DNA of 38,883 nucleotides, taken from the NCBI GenBank assembly GCA_030038435.1, contig JASHOY010000201.1, forward strand, positions 1 through 38,883, read 5' to 3'. The stretch is from Acidobacteriaceae bacterium (GTDB taxonomy: Bacteria; Acidobacteriota; Terriglobia; Terriglobales; Acidobacteriaceae). This document shows, piece after piece, positions 30,668-38,883 of this stretch (its first letter is position 1; each line of letters opens with the position of its first letter). A program made the translations under genes and the position numbers. The notes below the pieces were generated by a model. The model saw nothing but the letters and a program-made list of their open reading frames with translations, was not told where the DNA came from and did not search any database.

Positions 30668-32095
30668 TCAGTGCGGTCCCGCGGCGCCGTCAAGGAGAAG
30701 GGAAGCGAGCAGCGCGGCGAGAGCCTGGCGAAGGTTCTGCTCTCGAATCAGCAGCTTCTCTTCTTGCGCTTTTTTAAGGATGCGCTGCAGATAAGAATCA
30801 GAAAACACCATCGACCATTCACCGGGTATCAAGAGAGCTCGCCCTTGGCGATCAAGATGCGCCAAGGAAGGGAGGGCAAGATTGTCCGCAAAGCGAATCG
30901 GCAAATCAATTGAGGCATCTGCGCGCTCCCGCGGCAAAGAAGACTCAACCGAATCGAGAAGCTTTCGAGCCGTCAATCCAAAATTCGCGGGCACAGACTC
31001 TAAAAGCAGGATGTCAGCGCCGTTGACGCTTATCTTTCGCCCGATCAGGGAATCCTGGGGGCTTCTGGCCCGCGCATAAGCGATACTGGCGGCGCGCGCC
31101 AGGTCGCGATCGATGTCATCAAGATGCTGCGGACTGGGGGTCATGCGCGCATAATAGCGGTATCTCGCGAAATAGGTGAGCTCCGCCTCCGATCCCCGGA
31201 AATGCTCATATTCATAGAGAAGATCTTCCTCGAGCGAGGAGAGCCCGCGCATGCGCGCCAGTGTGGCATACCACTTGAAGGCTTTATGCAGGTACCAGCC
31301 GCGCGTTTTATAGAGACGGTTCCTGGCCGTATTCTCGCCGAATATGTTGAAACTTAACTGGTCGAACATGGCGATGTAGTCTTCACGCTGCTGCGCGATC
31401 ACATCCGACCAAAGCAGGTTGGCCGACTCCAGATGTTCATCGAGAGAACTCTCAGGAAAATAGGCGAAGTGCGGAGAATAGCCGCCGTCGTGATGAATAT
31501 TTCCGCGGACAAATCCGGGCTTCATGGCGATCAGGAAGAAGTGAAAGCCGTGCGCCACGCCGCTTCGAGTATCGCGCAGTTGCACCTGGGGCTGTCCCTG
31601 CTCGTCCTTGCCGCCGAGTATCGCATGGAGCTGGTAGTTTCGCAGCTCGCCGGTCAGGATACGCTCCAGTTCTGACTTGAACCCGGAAAGCTGGCCGAGC
31701 TCGGGAGGCAAAAAGATTCGCCAATCCAGGTCGCGTATGTAATCCCAATCCACATAGCCCCAGCGGCTCACGCTCAAGCCCATGCTTCCGTAAGGAGAAA
31801 TCGGCGTCTTCCCTACATATTCGAGAAGGTGCGGGCGAGTGGCGGCGAAGGATCGAAGAGCCTCATCCACAGCATGGTGGACGAGGGGAACCATGGCGAT
31901 GTCTGTGCTGCCTCCGAACCGTTCCCGCGGCAACTGAAAGGGTTCTGCGGTGACGAAGTTGCGGTGGGGAGCCATCAGAGGCTGAACGCGCAAGTCCCGG
32001 AAGGACAAGCTTTCAGGAGCGTTGGCAAACAGCAACTCCAGAGCTCGCGACAGATTGGAATCACGGGAAAGTAGAGCGCGCAGAGTTACCTGCAT
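30668..32095 (-). CDS. Uncharacterised protein with a possible nucleotidyltransferase-like motif
   Basis: 475 residues from ATG 32095; the open frame extends to 32245 but the extra part is Arg/Ser-rich and unconvincing. I do not recognise the family. Residues about 101-128 read PYGSMGLSVSRWGYVDWDYI then RDLDWRIF, resembling the G-S ... D-x-D core of Pol-beta-type nucleotidyltransferases (Gly103-Ser104, Asp122, Asp124), with a following GFHFFLIAMK strand at about 183-192 that could hold a third site. The rest is helical (FKWYATLARMRGLSSLEEDL) with a C-terminal helix at about 431-470. No membrane segments or signal. Base composition looks slightly more A/T-rich than its neighbours. It is co-directional with tex, 159 bases downstream of it, and convergent with the pirin gene. 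Function is unknown. Confidence 0.7.
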   Translation of the reverse strand: MQVTLRALLSRDSNLSRALELLFANAPESLSFRDLRVQPLMAPHRNFVTAEPFQLPRERFGGSTDIAMVPLVHHAVDEALRSFAATRPHLLEYVGKTPISPYGSMGLSVSRWGYVDWDYIRDLDWRIFLPPELGQLSGFKSELERILTGELRNYQLHAILGGKDEQGQPQVQLRDTRSGVAHGFHFFLIAMKPGFVRGNIHHDGGYSPHFAYFPESSLDEHLESANLLWSDVIAQQREDYIAMFDQLSFNIFGENTARNRLYKTRGWYLHKAFKWYATLARMRGLSSLEEDLLYEYEHFRGSEAELTYFARYRYYARMTPSPQHLDDIDRDLARAASIAYARARSPQDSLIGRKISVNGADILLLESVPANFGLTARKLLDSVESSLPRERADASIDLPIRFADNLALPSLAHLDRQGRALLIPGEWSMVFSDSYLQRILKKAQEEKLLIREQNLRQALAALLASLLLDGAAGPH

Positions 32096-32217
32096 GAGCG
32101 GTCCGTCGCTTCTCGCAGAAAGTTGCCACGTGGTCCGGCTCTCTTGTCGAGAGCCTATTTCATTGTAGCCATGCGGCCGAAGCCGGCCTCGCGAAGCCGA
32201 TCCCGATGCGCGTCTAG

Positions 32218-32233
32218 GCGGCCAGGAGGCCGC
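32218..32233 (-). terminator. Hairpin after tex
   Basis: GCGGCC and GGCCGC close a 4-base loop 21 bases past the tex stop. No T-run follows on the minus strand; a weak terminator candidate. Confidence 0.4.
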
Positions 32234-32254
32234 GCGCAAAACCAAATGGCGCGG

Positions 32255-34516
32255 TTATGCGCGCGTCCGCCATTTCGCCGACAGGGCACCCAGCTTATCG
32301 GCCATAGTGGCCGGAGGCCGCGAGGCCTGCTGCTTCGGCGCAGGACGGGAGGAAGGCGCAGAGAGCGCTTTGATGGATAGCCCGATGCGCTTGGCCTTGG
32401 CGTCGACGCTCAGTACCTTCACCTTGACGATCTGCCCGGTCTTGACCGCTTCCGACGGATCCTTGATGAAACGGCTGGAAAGTTCGCTGATGTGGACCAG
32501 CCCGTCCTGATGCACGCCGACATCGACAAAGGCGCCGAACTTGGTCACGTTGGTCACCACGCCCTCCAGAACCATACCCACCTGCACATCTTCAATGGCG
32601 CGCACCTGTTCATGGAAGGTGGGGACAACAAACTTGTCGCGCGGGTCTCGGCCGGGCTTGCGCAATTCGGCCAGGATGTCGTCCAGGGTGTAGGCGCCGG
32701 CGGAAAGATGCGTGCGGTCGATCTTTTCCAGCATTTGCGGCTGGCGGATGATTTCCTCAACCGAGGTTTGCAGGGTTTGCGCAATCTGCTCCACGACCGG
32801 GTACGACTCCGGATGCACGGCGGTCATGTCCAGGGGATTGTCGCCATTGCGTATGCGCAGGAAGCCGGCCGCCTGCTCGAAGGCCTTGGGGCCGATTCCC
32901 GGCACCTTGAGCACCTGCGTGCGCGTGCGAAAGCTGCCGTGCTCATCGCGATAATTCACCAGGCTCTGCGCGGTGCGCTCGGTAATGCCGGCCACATGCC
33001 GCAGCAAGGTCCAGGACGAGGTATTCAGATCCACACCAACGCGATTCACGCAGCTTTCTACCACGGCTTCGAGCGATTCCGCCAACTGCCGCTGATCGAC
33101 ATCGTGCTGGTACTGGCCCACGCCGATCGACTTGGGATCGACCTTGACCAGTTCGGAAAGCGGGTCCTGCAGCCGGCGCGCAATCGAAATGGCTCCGCGC
33201 ACCGTCAGATCGAGATCGGGAAACTCCTGCCGCGCTATCTCCGACGCCGAGTAAACGCTGGCGCCGGATTCGCTCACCGTCACCGAGAAGACATCCGCGA
33301 TGCCTTTGTCGCGGAGAAATTCGCGTACAAAAGCATCGGTCTCGCGGGAAGCCGTGCCGTTGCCGATGGCAATGGCGCGCACAGTGTATTTGCGAAGGAG
33401 CGCTTCCAGCTTCGGCGCGGCCTCGGCATTCCCGTGCTTCGATGTGTGCAGATAAAGCACCTCGTGGGCGAGCAGCTTGCCGGTCTCATCCACAACCGCG
33501 ACCTTGCAGCCGGTGCGCAGCCCGGGATCTATGCCCAGCACGGAGATGGAACCGGCCGGCGGCGCAAGCAAGAGGTGATGCAGGTTGTCGCGAAAGACCT
33601 GAATGGCCTCGGTGTCAGAGCGCCGCTTCAGCTCCAGCCGGATCTCTCCCTGGATGGACGAATTCAACAACCGCCTCCACGCGTCTTCGATGGCTAAATC
33701 AAGTTGCGGCGTCCAGTCGCCCTGCTGGCGCAAGACCTGTCGGCGCATAAGCCCGATGGCGCGCTCCTGCTCAATCTCGATGAGGAAGTAGAGAATCTTT
33801 TCGCTCTCGCCGCGGCGAATGGCCAGCATGCGGTGCGATGGGATGGTCTTTACCGGCTCCTTGTAGTCGTAGTACATCTTGAACTTTTCCTGTTCGTCGC
33901 TTGCGTCTAGGGTCTTGCGGCTGATGACCACGCCTTCGTCGAAGACCATTTGACGCAGCGCTTTGCGCAGATCCGCCGATTCGCTGATCCACTCGGCTAC
34001 GATGTGGCGCGCGCCTTCCAGCGCTTCGTCGCTTGAGGCCACTCCAATCTCCGTGTTGACGAATGCAGCAGCCATCGCCGCCAGCGGTTCTGCGGCGGGC
34101 TGCTGCGCCCATAGATATGCGGCCAGCGGCTCCAGTCCCTTTTCTCTGGCAATGGTTGCCTTGGTGCGGCGCTTGGGCTTGTAAGGCAGATAGAGGTCTT
34201 CGAGCTCGTTCTTGTCCAGCACCGCTTCGATGCGCGCCTTCAGCTCCTCGCTCAGTTTGCCCTGTTCGCCGATGGAAGCCAGCACGGTTTCGCGCCGCTG
34301 CTCGAGCTCGCGGAAGTAGGCCAGATTTTCCTCAACAGAGCGGATTTGCACCTCATCCAGGTTGCCGGTGACCTCTTTACGATAACGGGCGATGAACGGC
34401 ACCGTGCCGCCCTCATCGAGCAATTCGATCACCGCGCAGATTTGGCGAAGCGGAATCTGCAGGGTTTGTGCAATGTGGGCAAGGACTGTGGGGGAGAGGG
34501 TTTTCTGGTCCGTCAT
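32255..34516 (-). CDS. tex: Tex transcription accessory protein
   Basis: 753 residues from ATG 34516 (AAGGA seven bases upstream). Tex is a nucleic-acid-binding protein that supports transcription and stress tolerance. In order: N-terminal helical domain (GGTVPFIARYRKEVTG near 35-50; EDLYLPYKPKRRTKA), a YqgF/RNase H-like domain (GIDPGLRTGCKVAVVDE near 330), tandem helix-hairpin-helix region (LRHVAGITERTAQSLVNYRD; VLKVPGIGPKAFEQAAGF), and a C-terminal S1 domain at about 646-715 (GVVTNVTKFGAFVDVGVHQD). It ends with a Pro/Ala/Lys-rich tail. Length and domain order match the family. An earlier in-frame Met exists but the ribosome site favours this one. It diverges from marR across 270 bases. Confidence 0.94.
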   Translation of the reverse strand: MTDQKTLSPTVLAHIAQTLQIPLRQICAVIELLDEGGTVPFIARYRKEVTGNLDEVQIRSVEENLAYFRELEQRRETVLASIGEQGKLSEELKARIEAVLDKNELEDLYLPYKPKRRTKATIAREKGLEPLAAYLWAQQPAAEPLAAMAAAFVNTEIGVASSDEALEGARHIVAEWISESADLRKALRQMVFDEGVVISRKTLDASDEQEKFKMYYDYKEPVKTIPSHRMLAIRRGESEKILYFLIEIEQERAIGLMRRQVLRQQGDWTPQLDLAIEDAWRRLLNSSIQGEIRLELKRRSDTEAIQVFRDNLHHLLLAPPAGSISVLGIDPGLRTGCKVAVVDETGKLLAHEVLYLHTSKHGNAEAAPKLEALLRKYTVRAIAIGNGTASRETDAFVREFLRDKGIADVFSVTVSESGASVYSASEIARQEFPDLDLTVRGAISIARRLQDPLSELVKVDPKSIGVGQYQHDVDQRQLAESLEAVVESCVNRVGVDLNTSSWTLLRHVAGITERTAQSLVNYRDEHGSFRTRTQVLKVPGIGPKAFEQAAGFLRIRNGDNPLDMTAVHPESYPVVEQIAQTLQTSVEEIIRQPQMLEKIDRTHLSAGAYTLDDILAELRKPGRDPRDKFVVPTFHEQVRAIEDVQVGMVLEGVVTNVTKFGAFVDVGVHQDGLVHISELSSRFIKDPSEAVKTGQIVKVKVLSVDAKAKRIGLSIKALSAPSSRPAPKQQASRPPATMADKLGALSAKWRTRA

Positions 34517-34714
34517 GATTGAGTCCTTGTACATCCTAAATGGAAAGGCAACCGGGAGAACCGGGCCCGGACTGTGCAAAAAACTGACCCCGCAAACCCG
34601 CTTGCAATGGATTTGCTGCGCGTCGGTGACGCCCACATTCGCGATCCTGCGGCGCGATCCAACCCTCCCTGGGCCCGGAAAAGGAATGTTACGAAATTTA
34701 TATCGCTCTACGAT

Positions 34715-34735
34715 TATCTCGTATAGAGATATAAT
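34715..34735 (+). promoter_or_regulatory. Palindromic operator overlapping a -10 box before marR
   Basis: TATCTC-GTATA-GAGATA (34715-34731) is a perfect 6-5-6 palindrome running into TATAAT at 34730-34735, a perfect -10 hexamer, in a local A/T-rich patch. Binding by the MarR protein would block the promoter, implying self-repression of the marR-clc unit and possibly of divergent tex. Confidence 0.65.
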
Positions 34736-34786
34736 TAGGAAGGCAGCCAGTCATTGGCTGCCCGTTTCAACCGGCGGTGGGGGGCA

Positions 34787-35254
34787 ATGACAGATAAGAG
34801 ATCGCGAGAGCTGTTTCAGGAACTGGCGTTGTTTCGCCATAAATTGCGGAAATTCCTGCGCTTCAGCGAGGATGCCGCGCGCGCCTGCGGAATCACTCCG
34901 CAGCAGCACCAGTTGATGCTGGGAATCGCGGGCTTTACCGGCACCGGAAACGCGAACATTTCCGACATTGCCGAGTTCCTGCAGGAGAAACACAACTCCG
35001 TGGTGGGACTCGTAGATCGTGCCGTGCAAAGCGGGTTGGTGCAGAGAGCGGAGCACGCGGAGGATCGCCGCGTCGTGGTGGTTTCACTCACCGCACAGGG
35101 AGAAGAGATTCTCAGAGCTCTTTCCTTGCTGCACCATGAGGAGGTAAAGCGGCTGCGCCGGGAGTTTCTGGGAGCGCAAGACGATGCGCACAGCCATCGA
35201 GCGAAAGGCGGAGGACGGGGGCGAGGTCGAAATGCGAAGCAATCCGCCCACTGA
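34787..35254 (+). CDS. MarR-family transcriptional regulator
   Basis: 155 residues. The winged-helix fold is clear: ITPQQHQLMLGIAG (about 36-49), ISDIAEFLQEKHNSVVGLVDRAVQSG (recognition helix about 70-85), AEDRRVVVVSLTAQGEEIL (wing, about 91-108). MarR proteins are dimeric repressors released by small aromatic or oxidising ligands; no Cys that would suggest an OhrR-like redox sensor is in the usual place (one Cys near residue 34). The last 25 residues are Lys/Arg/Gly-rich. The 3' end overlaps the ClC gene by 23 bases, so the two are co-expressed. A palindrome over a perfect -10 box lies 50-70 bases upstream. Confidence 0.88.
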   Translation: MTDKRSRELFQELALFRHKLRKFLRFSEDAARACGITPQQHQLMLGIAGFTGTGNANISDIAEFLQEKHNSVVGLVDRAVQSGLVQRAEHAEDRRVVVVSLTAQGEEILRALSLLHHEEVKRLRREFLGAQDDAHSHRAKGGGRGRGRNAKQSAH

Positions 35255-37091
35255 AGCGATGAAATCAGAAGTGCAGGCAAAGGATGAAAAGGCCGGCTTG
35301 GGCGGCAGGTTTCTTCGCCATCCGCTGCTGCGAAGATATGTGCCTCTCGTCCACGAAGACCTGGCCGCGATTTACGCGCGCGATCTGCGCAAATGGCTGG
35401 TGATCGCGCCGGTCGTCGGCGTGATCACAGGCCTGCTCATCACGGCTATTGCAGTGATCATTTTGCATGACATGTGGCCGCCCATGCTGGCTTATTATTT
35501 GCGCCATCCTTGGGCCATGCTTCCCGGCCTGCTGCTTGGCTGCGCTGCGGCGGGGCTGCTCATGCAATACTTCACTCCCGACCCCGATGAGCATTCCACA
35601 GAAGAGATCATCCGCAGCTACCACGAGCACCAGGGCGACGTGAACATGAAGGGGTTTGTGCCCAAGCTGCTGGCGGCGATTGCGACCGTGGGCTTTGGCG
35701 GCAGCGCAGCGCTGGAGGGGCCCAGCATCTATGGGGGCGGCGCCATCGGTTCATGGCTTTGGAAGCAATTCCGTGACTCTCGCTTGTTTCGCAAGGGGCG
35801 TTTCCAGCTTAACGCCCGCGACCGGCGGATCCTGCTGATTTGCGGCGCCGCGGCCGGCATGTCGGCGGTCTTTCGCGCCCCGCTGACTGGCATCGTGTTT
35901 TCCCTGGAGATGCCCTACAAAGATGATCTGGCGCATGAAGCCCTACTTCCGTCGCTGATCGCCTCGGTGGTCTCTTTCATGACCCTGAGCGCGTTTCTGG
36001 GCAGCAAGCCGCTCTTCGATTTTGCCACCGAACCTTCGTTCACGCGGCGCGACTTGTTGTGGTGCGCACTGCTGGGACTGGGAATCGGCCTGGTAGGCAT
36101 GGCTTTCGTGACCACCTTCCGCCGCGTGCGCAGATTCTGCGTCCAATCGCCCGCGCCTCACTGGCTAAAGCTCTCGGCCGGCGGTCTTCTCACCGCACTC
36201 TGCGGGATGATCTTCGTGCATTTCTACCATGGGGCGCTGGTCCCACTGGGGCCAAACTATGAAGCGGTGGGATTGATCCTGCAGTGCCCGCACAGTTCAG
36301 CAGAGCTGGCCCAGTTCGGACTATTGAAGATGGCTGCAACCATCTTCACCCTGGGTGCTGGCGGCGTCAGCGCCATGTTCGTGCCGCTGTTTCTGACCGG
36401 CGGATCTTTGGGCGTGGCATTTGCGCAATCTGTGGCGCATAGCCCGGCCATAGCGCTTTACGCGGCCGTGGGCATGGCTTCGTTCATTGCCGCCGGCTAC
36501 AAAACACCGCTGGCCGCGGTGGTCTTTGTGGCTGAGGCCACGGGCGGCCATGCATTCATCATTCCCAGCCTTATTGGGGCGGCGGTGGCATATGCCGTCT
36601 CCGGCGATGCTTCGGCCTCGGGCGATCAGCGCTTGCACGAAGCGGTGAAAATCCATGCGCTTCGGGGCCTTACCGTTGGTGAGGTGATGCGCACCGATGT
36701 GATTGCCGCGCCCGCCATGCTGAGCCTGCGCGAGTTTTCGGCCACGCTTTCGCCGCACTCGCGCCACGAGGTCTTTCCGGTGTTCGACGAAGGGCGACTC
36801 ATCGGCACTTGTAGCATGTGGTCTTTAAGCCATACCGCTCCGGAAGAGTGGGACAGGAAAAGAGTGCGAGACATCACCCGGCCGCTCGCAGCCCGAGTCT
36901 CCCGGCAAACCTGCTTGCCTGAAGCACTGCGCCTCATCCTGCGCGACGATAGCGAACCATCGCTGCTGGTGGTGGGAGAAGATCGCGAGCTCGTTGGAAT
37001 TTTGTCACCGAGCGACATCCTGCGGACTCTGTTTCACCCTCAAGTCGATAATTCGCTCCCAACAGAGAAGGCGGTGCCCAGTCGGGACTGA
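35232..37091 (+). CDS. ClC-family chloride channel/antiporter with C-terminal CBS domains
   Basis: 619 residues from ATG 35232, after GAGG at five bases and inside the marR 3' end; a start at 35184 is less likely. The ClC core (about 60-450) has the three selectivity regions: GSAALEGPSIYGG with the gating Glu of the family GxEGP motif, GAAAGMSAVFRAPLTGIVFSLE, and GAGGVSAMFVPLFLTGGSLG. Ten or more helices are predicted. Two CBS domains follow at about 475-600 (VGEVMRTDVIAAPA; LLVVGEDRELVGILSPSDIL), likely binding adenine nucleotides to set activity. Whether it is a channel or a chloride/proton exchanger cannot be said. Coupling to a MarR regulator is unusual and suggests control by a ligand or stress signal. 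Confidence 0.9.
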   Translation: MRSNPPTEAMKSEVQAKDEKAGLGGRFLRHPLLRRYVPLVHEDLAAIYARDLRKWLVIAPVVGVITGLLITAIAVIILHDMWPPMLAYYLRHPWAMLPGLLLGCAAAGLLMQYFTPDPDEHSTEEIIRSYHEHQGDVNMKGFVPKLLAAIATVGFGGSAALEGPSIYGGGAIGSWLWKQFRDSRLFRKGRFQLNARDRRILLICGAAAGMSAVFRAPLTGIVFSLEMPYKDDLAHEALLPSLIASVVSFMTLSAFLGSKPLFDFATEPSFTRRDLLWCALLGLGIGLVGMAFVTTFRRVRRFCVQSPAPHWLKLSAGGLLTALCGMIFVHFYHGALVPLGPNYEAVGLILQCPHSSAELAQFGLLKMAATIFTLGAGGVSAMFVPLFLTGGSLGVAFAQSVAHSPAIALYAAVGMASFIAAGYKTPLAAVVFVAEATGGHAFIIPSLIGAAVAYAVSGDASASGDQRLHEAVKIHALRGLTVGEVMRTDVIAAPAMLSLREFSATLSPHSRHEVFPVFDEGRLIGTCSMWSLSHTAPEEWDRKRVRDITRPLAARVSRQTCLPEALRLILRDDSEPSLLVVGEDRELVGILSPSDILRTLFHPQVDNSLPTEKAVPSRD

Positions 37092-37101
37092 ACCAATTGC
37101 A

Positions 37102-38007
37102 TCAGCTCCTGTTAGGCCAGAGCCACGCCGCGCCACGCACCCCGCTCGAATCCCCGTGCAGGGCAGGAACAATCGGCGTCTTAATTCCGCCGCCGAAGCC
37201 GTAGCTTTCCAGGAGAGCCGGAACATTGCGGTAAAGACTGCCGAGCCGGGACAGTCCGCCGCCAACCACGATCACATCCGGATCGATCACGTTGACCAGT
37301 GAGGCAAATCCCCGTGCGATGCGATCTTCGAGCCGGCGGATAGCGGCCTCGGCCTGCGCATCGCCGCCATCGGCGGCATCGACGACTTCCTTGCCGGAAA
37401 GCGGCGCGCCCGTTGCGCGCTCGTAGTCCTTACCTAGGGCGGTGCCGGAAATCCAGGTTTCGATGCAGCCGGATTTTCCGCAGTAGCACGCCGGTCCCGG
37501 GAATTCATCGCCGCGCGGCCAGGGGAGACTATTGTGGCCCCACTCCCCGGCCACGCTGTTCCGGCCTTCGTGCACGCGCGCGTCAATGGACAGGCCACCG
37601 CCGCAGCCGGTTCCGAGAATCACCGCAAACACCACTCTGTACCCGGCGCCGCTTCCGTCCGTGGCCTCGGAAAGAGCCAGGCAATTGGCATCATTTTCAC
37701 AGCGCACTTCCCTGTCGAGGGCCGCGGAGAGATCGCGTTCCAGGGGCTGGCCGATGATCCACGTCGAATTGGCGTTCTTCACCAGCCCCGAGGGCCGCAT
37801 GACAGTTCCGGGAATGCCCACGCCGACCGTGGCCTGCTGCCCCAGATCTGTCTCCAGCGTGTGCACCAGCCCCGCGATGGCGTTCAGGGTTTTGGCGTAG
37901 TCGTGGCGCGGTGTTTCTACGCGGATACGGCGCAGTTCCTCACCGTCTGCAGCGAGCGCCAGGGCTTCAATTTTTGTGCCGCCAAGATCGATTCCAATAC
38001 GCATCAT
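37102..38007 (-). CDS. ROK-family sugar kinase (fructokinase/glucokinase-like)
   Basis: 301 residues. All ROK elements are intact: DLGGTK (7-12), NSTWIIGQPLERDL (80-93, as in Mak-type fructokinases), catalytic Asp106 in ENDANC, GTGCGGG (132-138), the zinc site His158 (GEWGHN) with Cys174, Cys176 and Cys181 (CYCGKSGCIE), and VVGGGLS near the C-terminus. It phosphorylates a hexose at position 6, probably fructose or glucose, with ATP in the cytoplasm. Two adjacent Met codons are possible starts. It follows the aldo/keto reductase gene on the same strand (37-base gap), so they may form an operon. It is the in-window reference for the degraded ROK protein at 25843-26736. Confidence 0.9.
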   Translation of the reverse strand: MMRIGIDLGGTKIEALALAADGEELRRIRVETPRHDYAKTLNAIAGLVHTLETDLGQQATVGVGIPGTVMRPSGLVKNANSTWIIGQPLERDLSAALDREVRCENDANCLALSEATDGSGAGYRVVFAVILGTGCGGGLSIDARVHEGRNSVAGEWGHNSLPWPRGDEFPGPACYCGKSGCIETWISGTALGKDYERATGAPLSGKEVVDAADGGDAQAEAAIRRLEDRIARGFASLVNVIDPDVIVVGGGLSRLGSLYRNVPALLESYGFGGGIKTPIVPALHGDSSGVRGAAWLWPNRS

Positions 38008-38044
38008 TTGCTGATGAGATTAGCACCCGGCCCGCTGCCCGGGC

Positions 38045-38883
38045 TCACGCCTGAGGAAAGATCGGCGTGGCGCCGGCGGCGCTGGCGACCAGGTGTTTCT
38101 CCTCTTCCGGAGTGATGGGCTGGAAGTTCTGCGCCACGTACATGGCAAGCGGGAAATAGCGCTCGTCGCCGGGCGGGATGGCGGCTGTGATGCGCTGGGA
38201 TAGTGTCCAGCGCAGGGCCAGCGCCGCCTGGTCGGGCACCGAGCAGGGCTCGTACCACTCCTTGGGGTTAGGTTTCTGAGCCTGTTTGAGTTCCGCGGGC
38301 CATTGCGATTTGGCCATGGCTTTGATGGCCAGCATGCCTGCGCCTTTTTCATGCACCCGGGCGATGACGCGCGGGCCGAAGTTCTTCTGCGAAGCGAGAA
38401 CGAAATTGATGGGGAAGAGCACGGTGTCGAAATCAAAGTGGTCAAGCAAAGCCAGTGCGGCCTCCTCCGAGTGCGCGGAAAAACCGAGAAAGCGGATCTT
38501 GCCCGCCGTGCGCCCGGCTTCGAAAGCTTCCTGCGCGCCGCCCGGGCCCAGGATGCGGTTCACGTCCTCAATGGTGGTCACGGCATGATGCTGGTAGAGA
38601 TCCAGGTGATCGGTATCGAGCAGCTTGAGGGAATTGTCCAGCGCGGCCGCGGCTCCCTCCTTGTCGCGCTTGCCGGTTTTGCAGGCCAGAAAGAACTTGT
38701 CGCGATAAGGCTTCAGGGCGGGACCGAGGAGTTGCTGCGCATCGCCGTAGCTGGGAGCGACGTCTACGTAGTTGATGCCCGCAGCATGCGCCTGGGCCAC
38801 GGTGTTGTTGGCCACGGCCTGGTCGGAATTCATAATTACGATGCCGCCGAGACCGATAATGGAGAGATCCTCGCCGGTCTTGC
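38045..38883 (-). CDS. Aldo/keto reductase (5' end cut by the window edge)
   Basis: At least 279 codons; the frame continues past position 38883, so the true N-terminus lies outside the window. Upstream of the internal Met at 38833 the frame reads GEDLSIIGLGGIVIM, the normal first strand of an AKR barrel, confirming that this Met is not the start. The catalytic tetrad is visible: Asp and Tyr in NYVDVAPSYGDAQ, Lys in ACKTGKRDKEG, and His in LDLYQHHAV. It reduces carbonyls with NADPH; the substrate is unknown. C-terminal sequence ends at IFPQA. It probably shares a transcript with the ROK sugar kinase. Confidence 0.85.
   Translation of the reverse strand, partial: KTGEDLSIIGLGGIVIMNSDQAVANNTVAQAHAAGINYVDVAPSYGDAQQLLGPALKPYRDKFFLACKTGKRDKEGAAAALDNSLKLLDTDHLDLYQHHAVTTIEDVNRILGPGGAQEAFEAGRTAGKIRFLGFSAHSEEAALALLDHFDFDTVLFPINFVLASQKNFGPRVIARVHEKGAGMLAIKAMAKSQWPAELKQAQKPNPKEWYEPCSVPDQAALALRWTLSQRITAAIPPGDERYFPLAMYVAQNFQPITPEEEKHLVASAAGATPIFPQA

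Overview
The window is GC-rich, densely packed with genes, and carries no rRNA, tRNA, CRISPR array or recognisable insertion sequence. The gene content (large aryl-sulfotransferase lipoprotein with a bacterial Ig-like domain, Wzi-type outer-membrane protein, adjacent XerD/XerC recombinases, Ala/Glu-expanded ScpB, HPP-family membrane protein, SthA transhydrogenase beside a ROK-like protein, decayed short-hairpin intergenic repeat) points to chromosomal DNA of an Acidobacteriota bacterium, probably class Terriglobia. That placement is inference from gene style, not from a marker gene.

Layout. 1-6.2 kb (+): exported TPR protein, PiT phosphate transporter, then scpB overlapping rluB, both swollen with low-complexity sequence. 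6.2-7.7 kb (-): ACS-type MFS transporter. 7.8-12.8 kb (+): exported aryl-sulfate sulfotransferase lipoprotein, an E1-alpha-like protein that has lost its thiamine-diphosphate motif, and a Wzi-like beta-barrel protein. 12.9-15.0 kb (-): xerD-xerC with ATGA overlap. 15.1-17.7 kb: HAD phosphatase, an unknown 182-residue protein (-), a MutT-like Nudix enzyme and a DUF805 membrane protein. 17.7-18.2 kb: non-coding stretch with four short hairpins. 18.2-23.5 kb (+): SDR oxidoreductase, secreted SGNH hydrolase, HPP membrane protein, processive family-2 glycosyltransferase. 23.5-27.3 kb: cupin (-), sthA plus a ROK-fold protein with degraded kinase motifs (+), and two small uncertain ORFs. 27.3-28.8 kb: carboxymuconolactone decarboxylase (-) and an ECF41/SigJ-type sigma factor (+), divergent. 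28.9-30.6 kb (+): YceI and pirin. 30.7-34.5 kb (-): unknown protein with a possible nucleotidyltransferase motif, and tex. 34.8-37.1 kb (+): MarR regulator overlapping a ClC chloride transporter. 37.1-38.9 kb (-): ROK sugar kinase and an aldo/keto reductase cut by the right edge.

The strongest signal is the 77-base gap between the decarboxylase gene and the ECF sigma gene. It holds two matches to the ECF41 promoter consensus (TGTCACR, 16 bases, CGTC), one per strand, pointing at each other, so each transcript starts inside the other promoter. The decarboxylase, the sigma factor with its fused SnoaL-like domain, and this paired promoter make a self-contained regulatory module of unusual geometry. 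Other points of note are two probable pseudoenzymes (E1-alpha-like and ROK-like, the latter with an intact ROK kinase in the same window for comparison), the large insertion in ScpB, palindromic operators before marR-clc and yceI-pirin, and the unknown proteins at 15951-16499 and 30668-32095.
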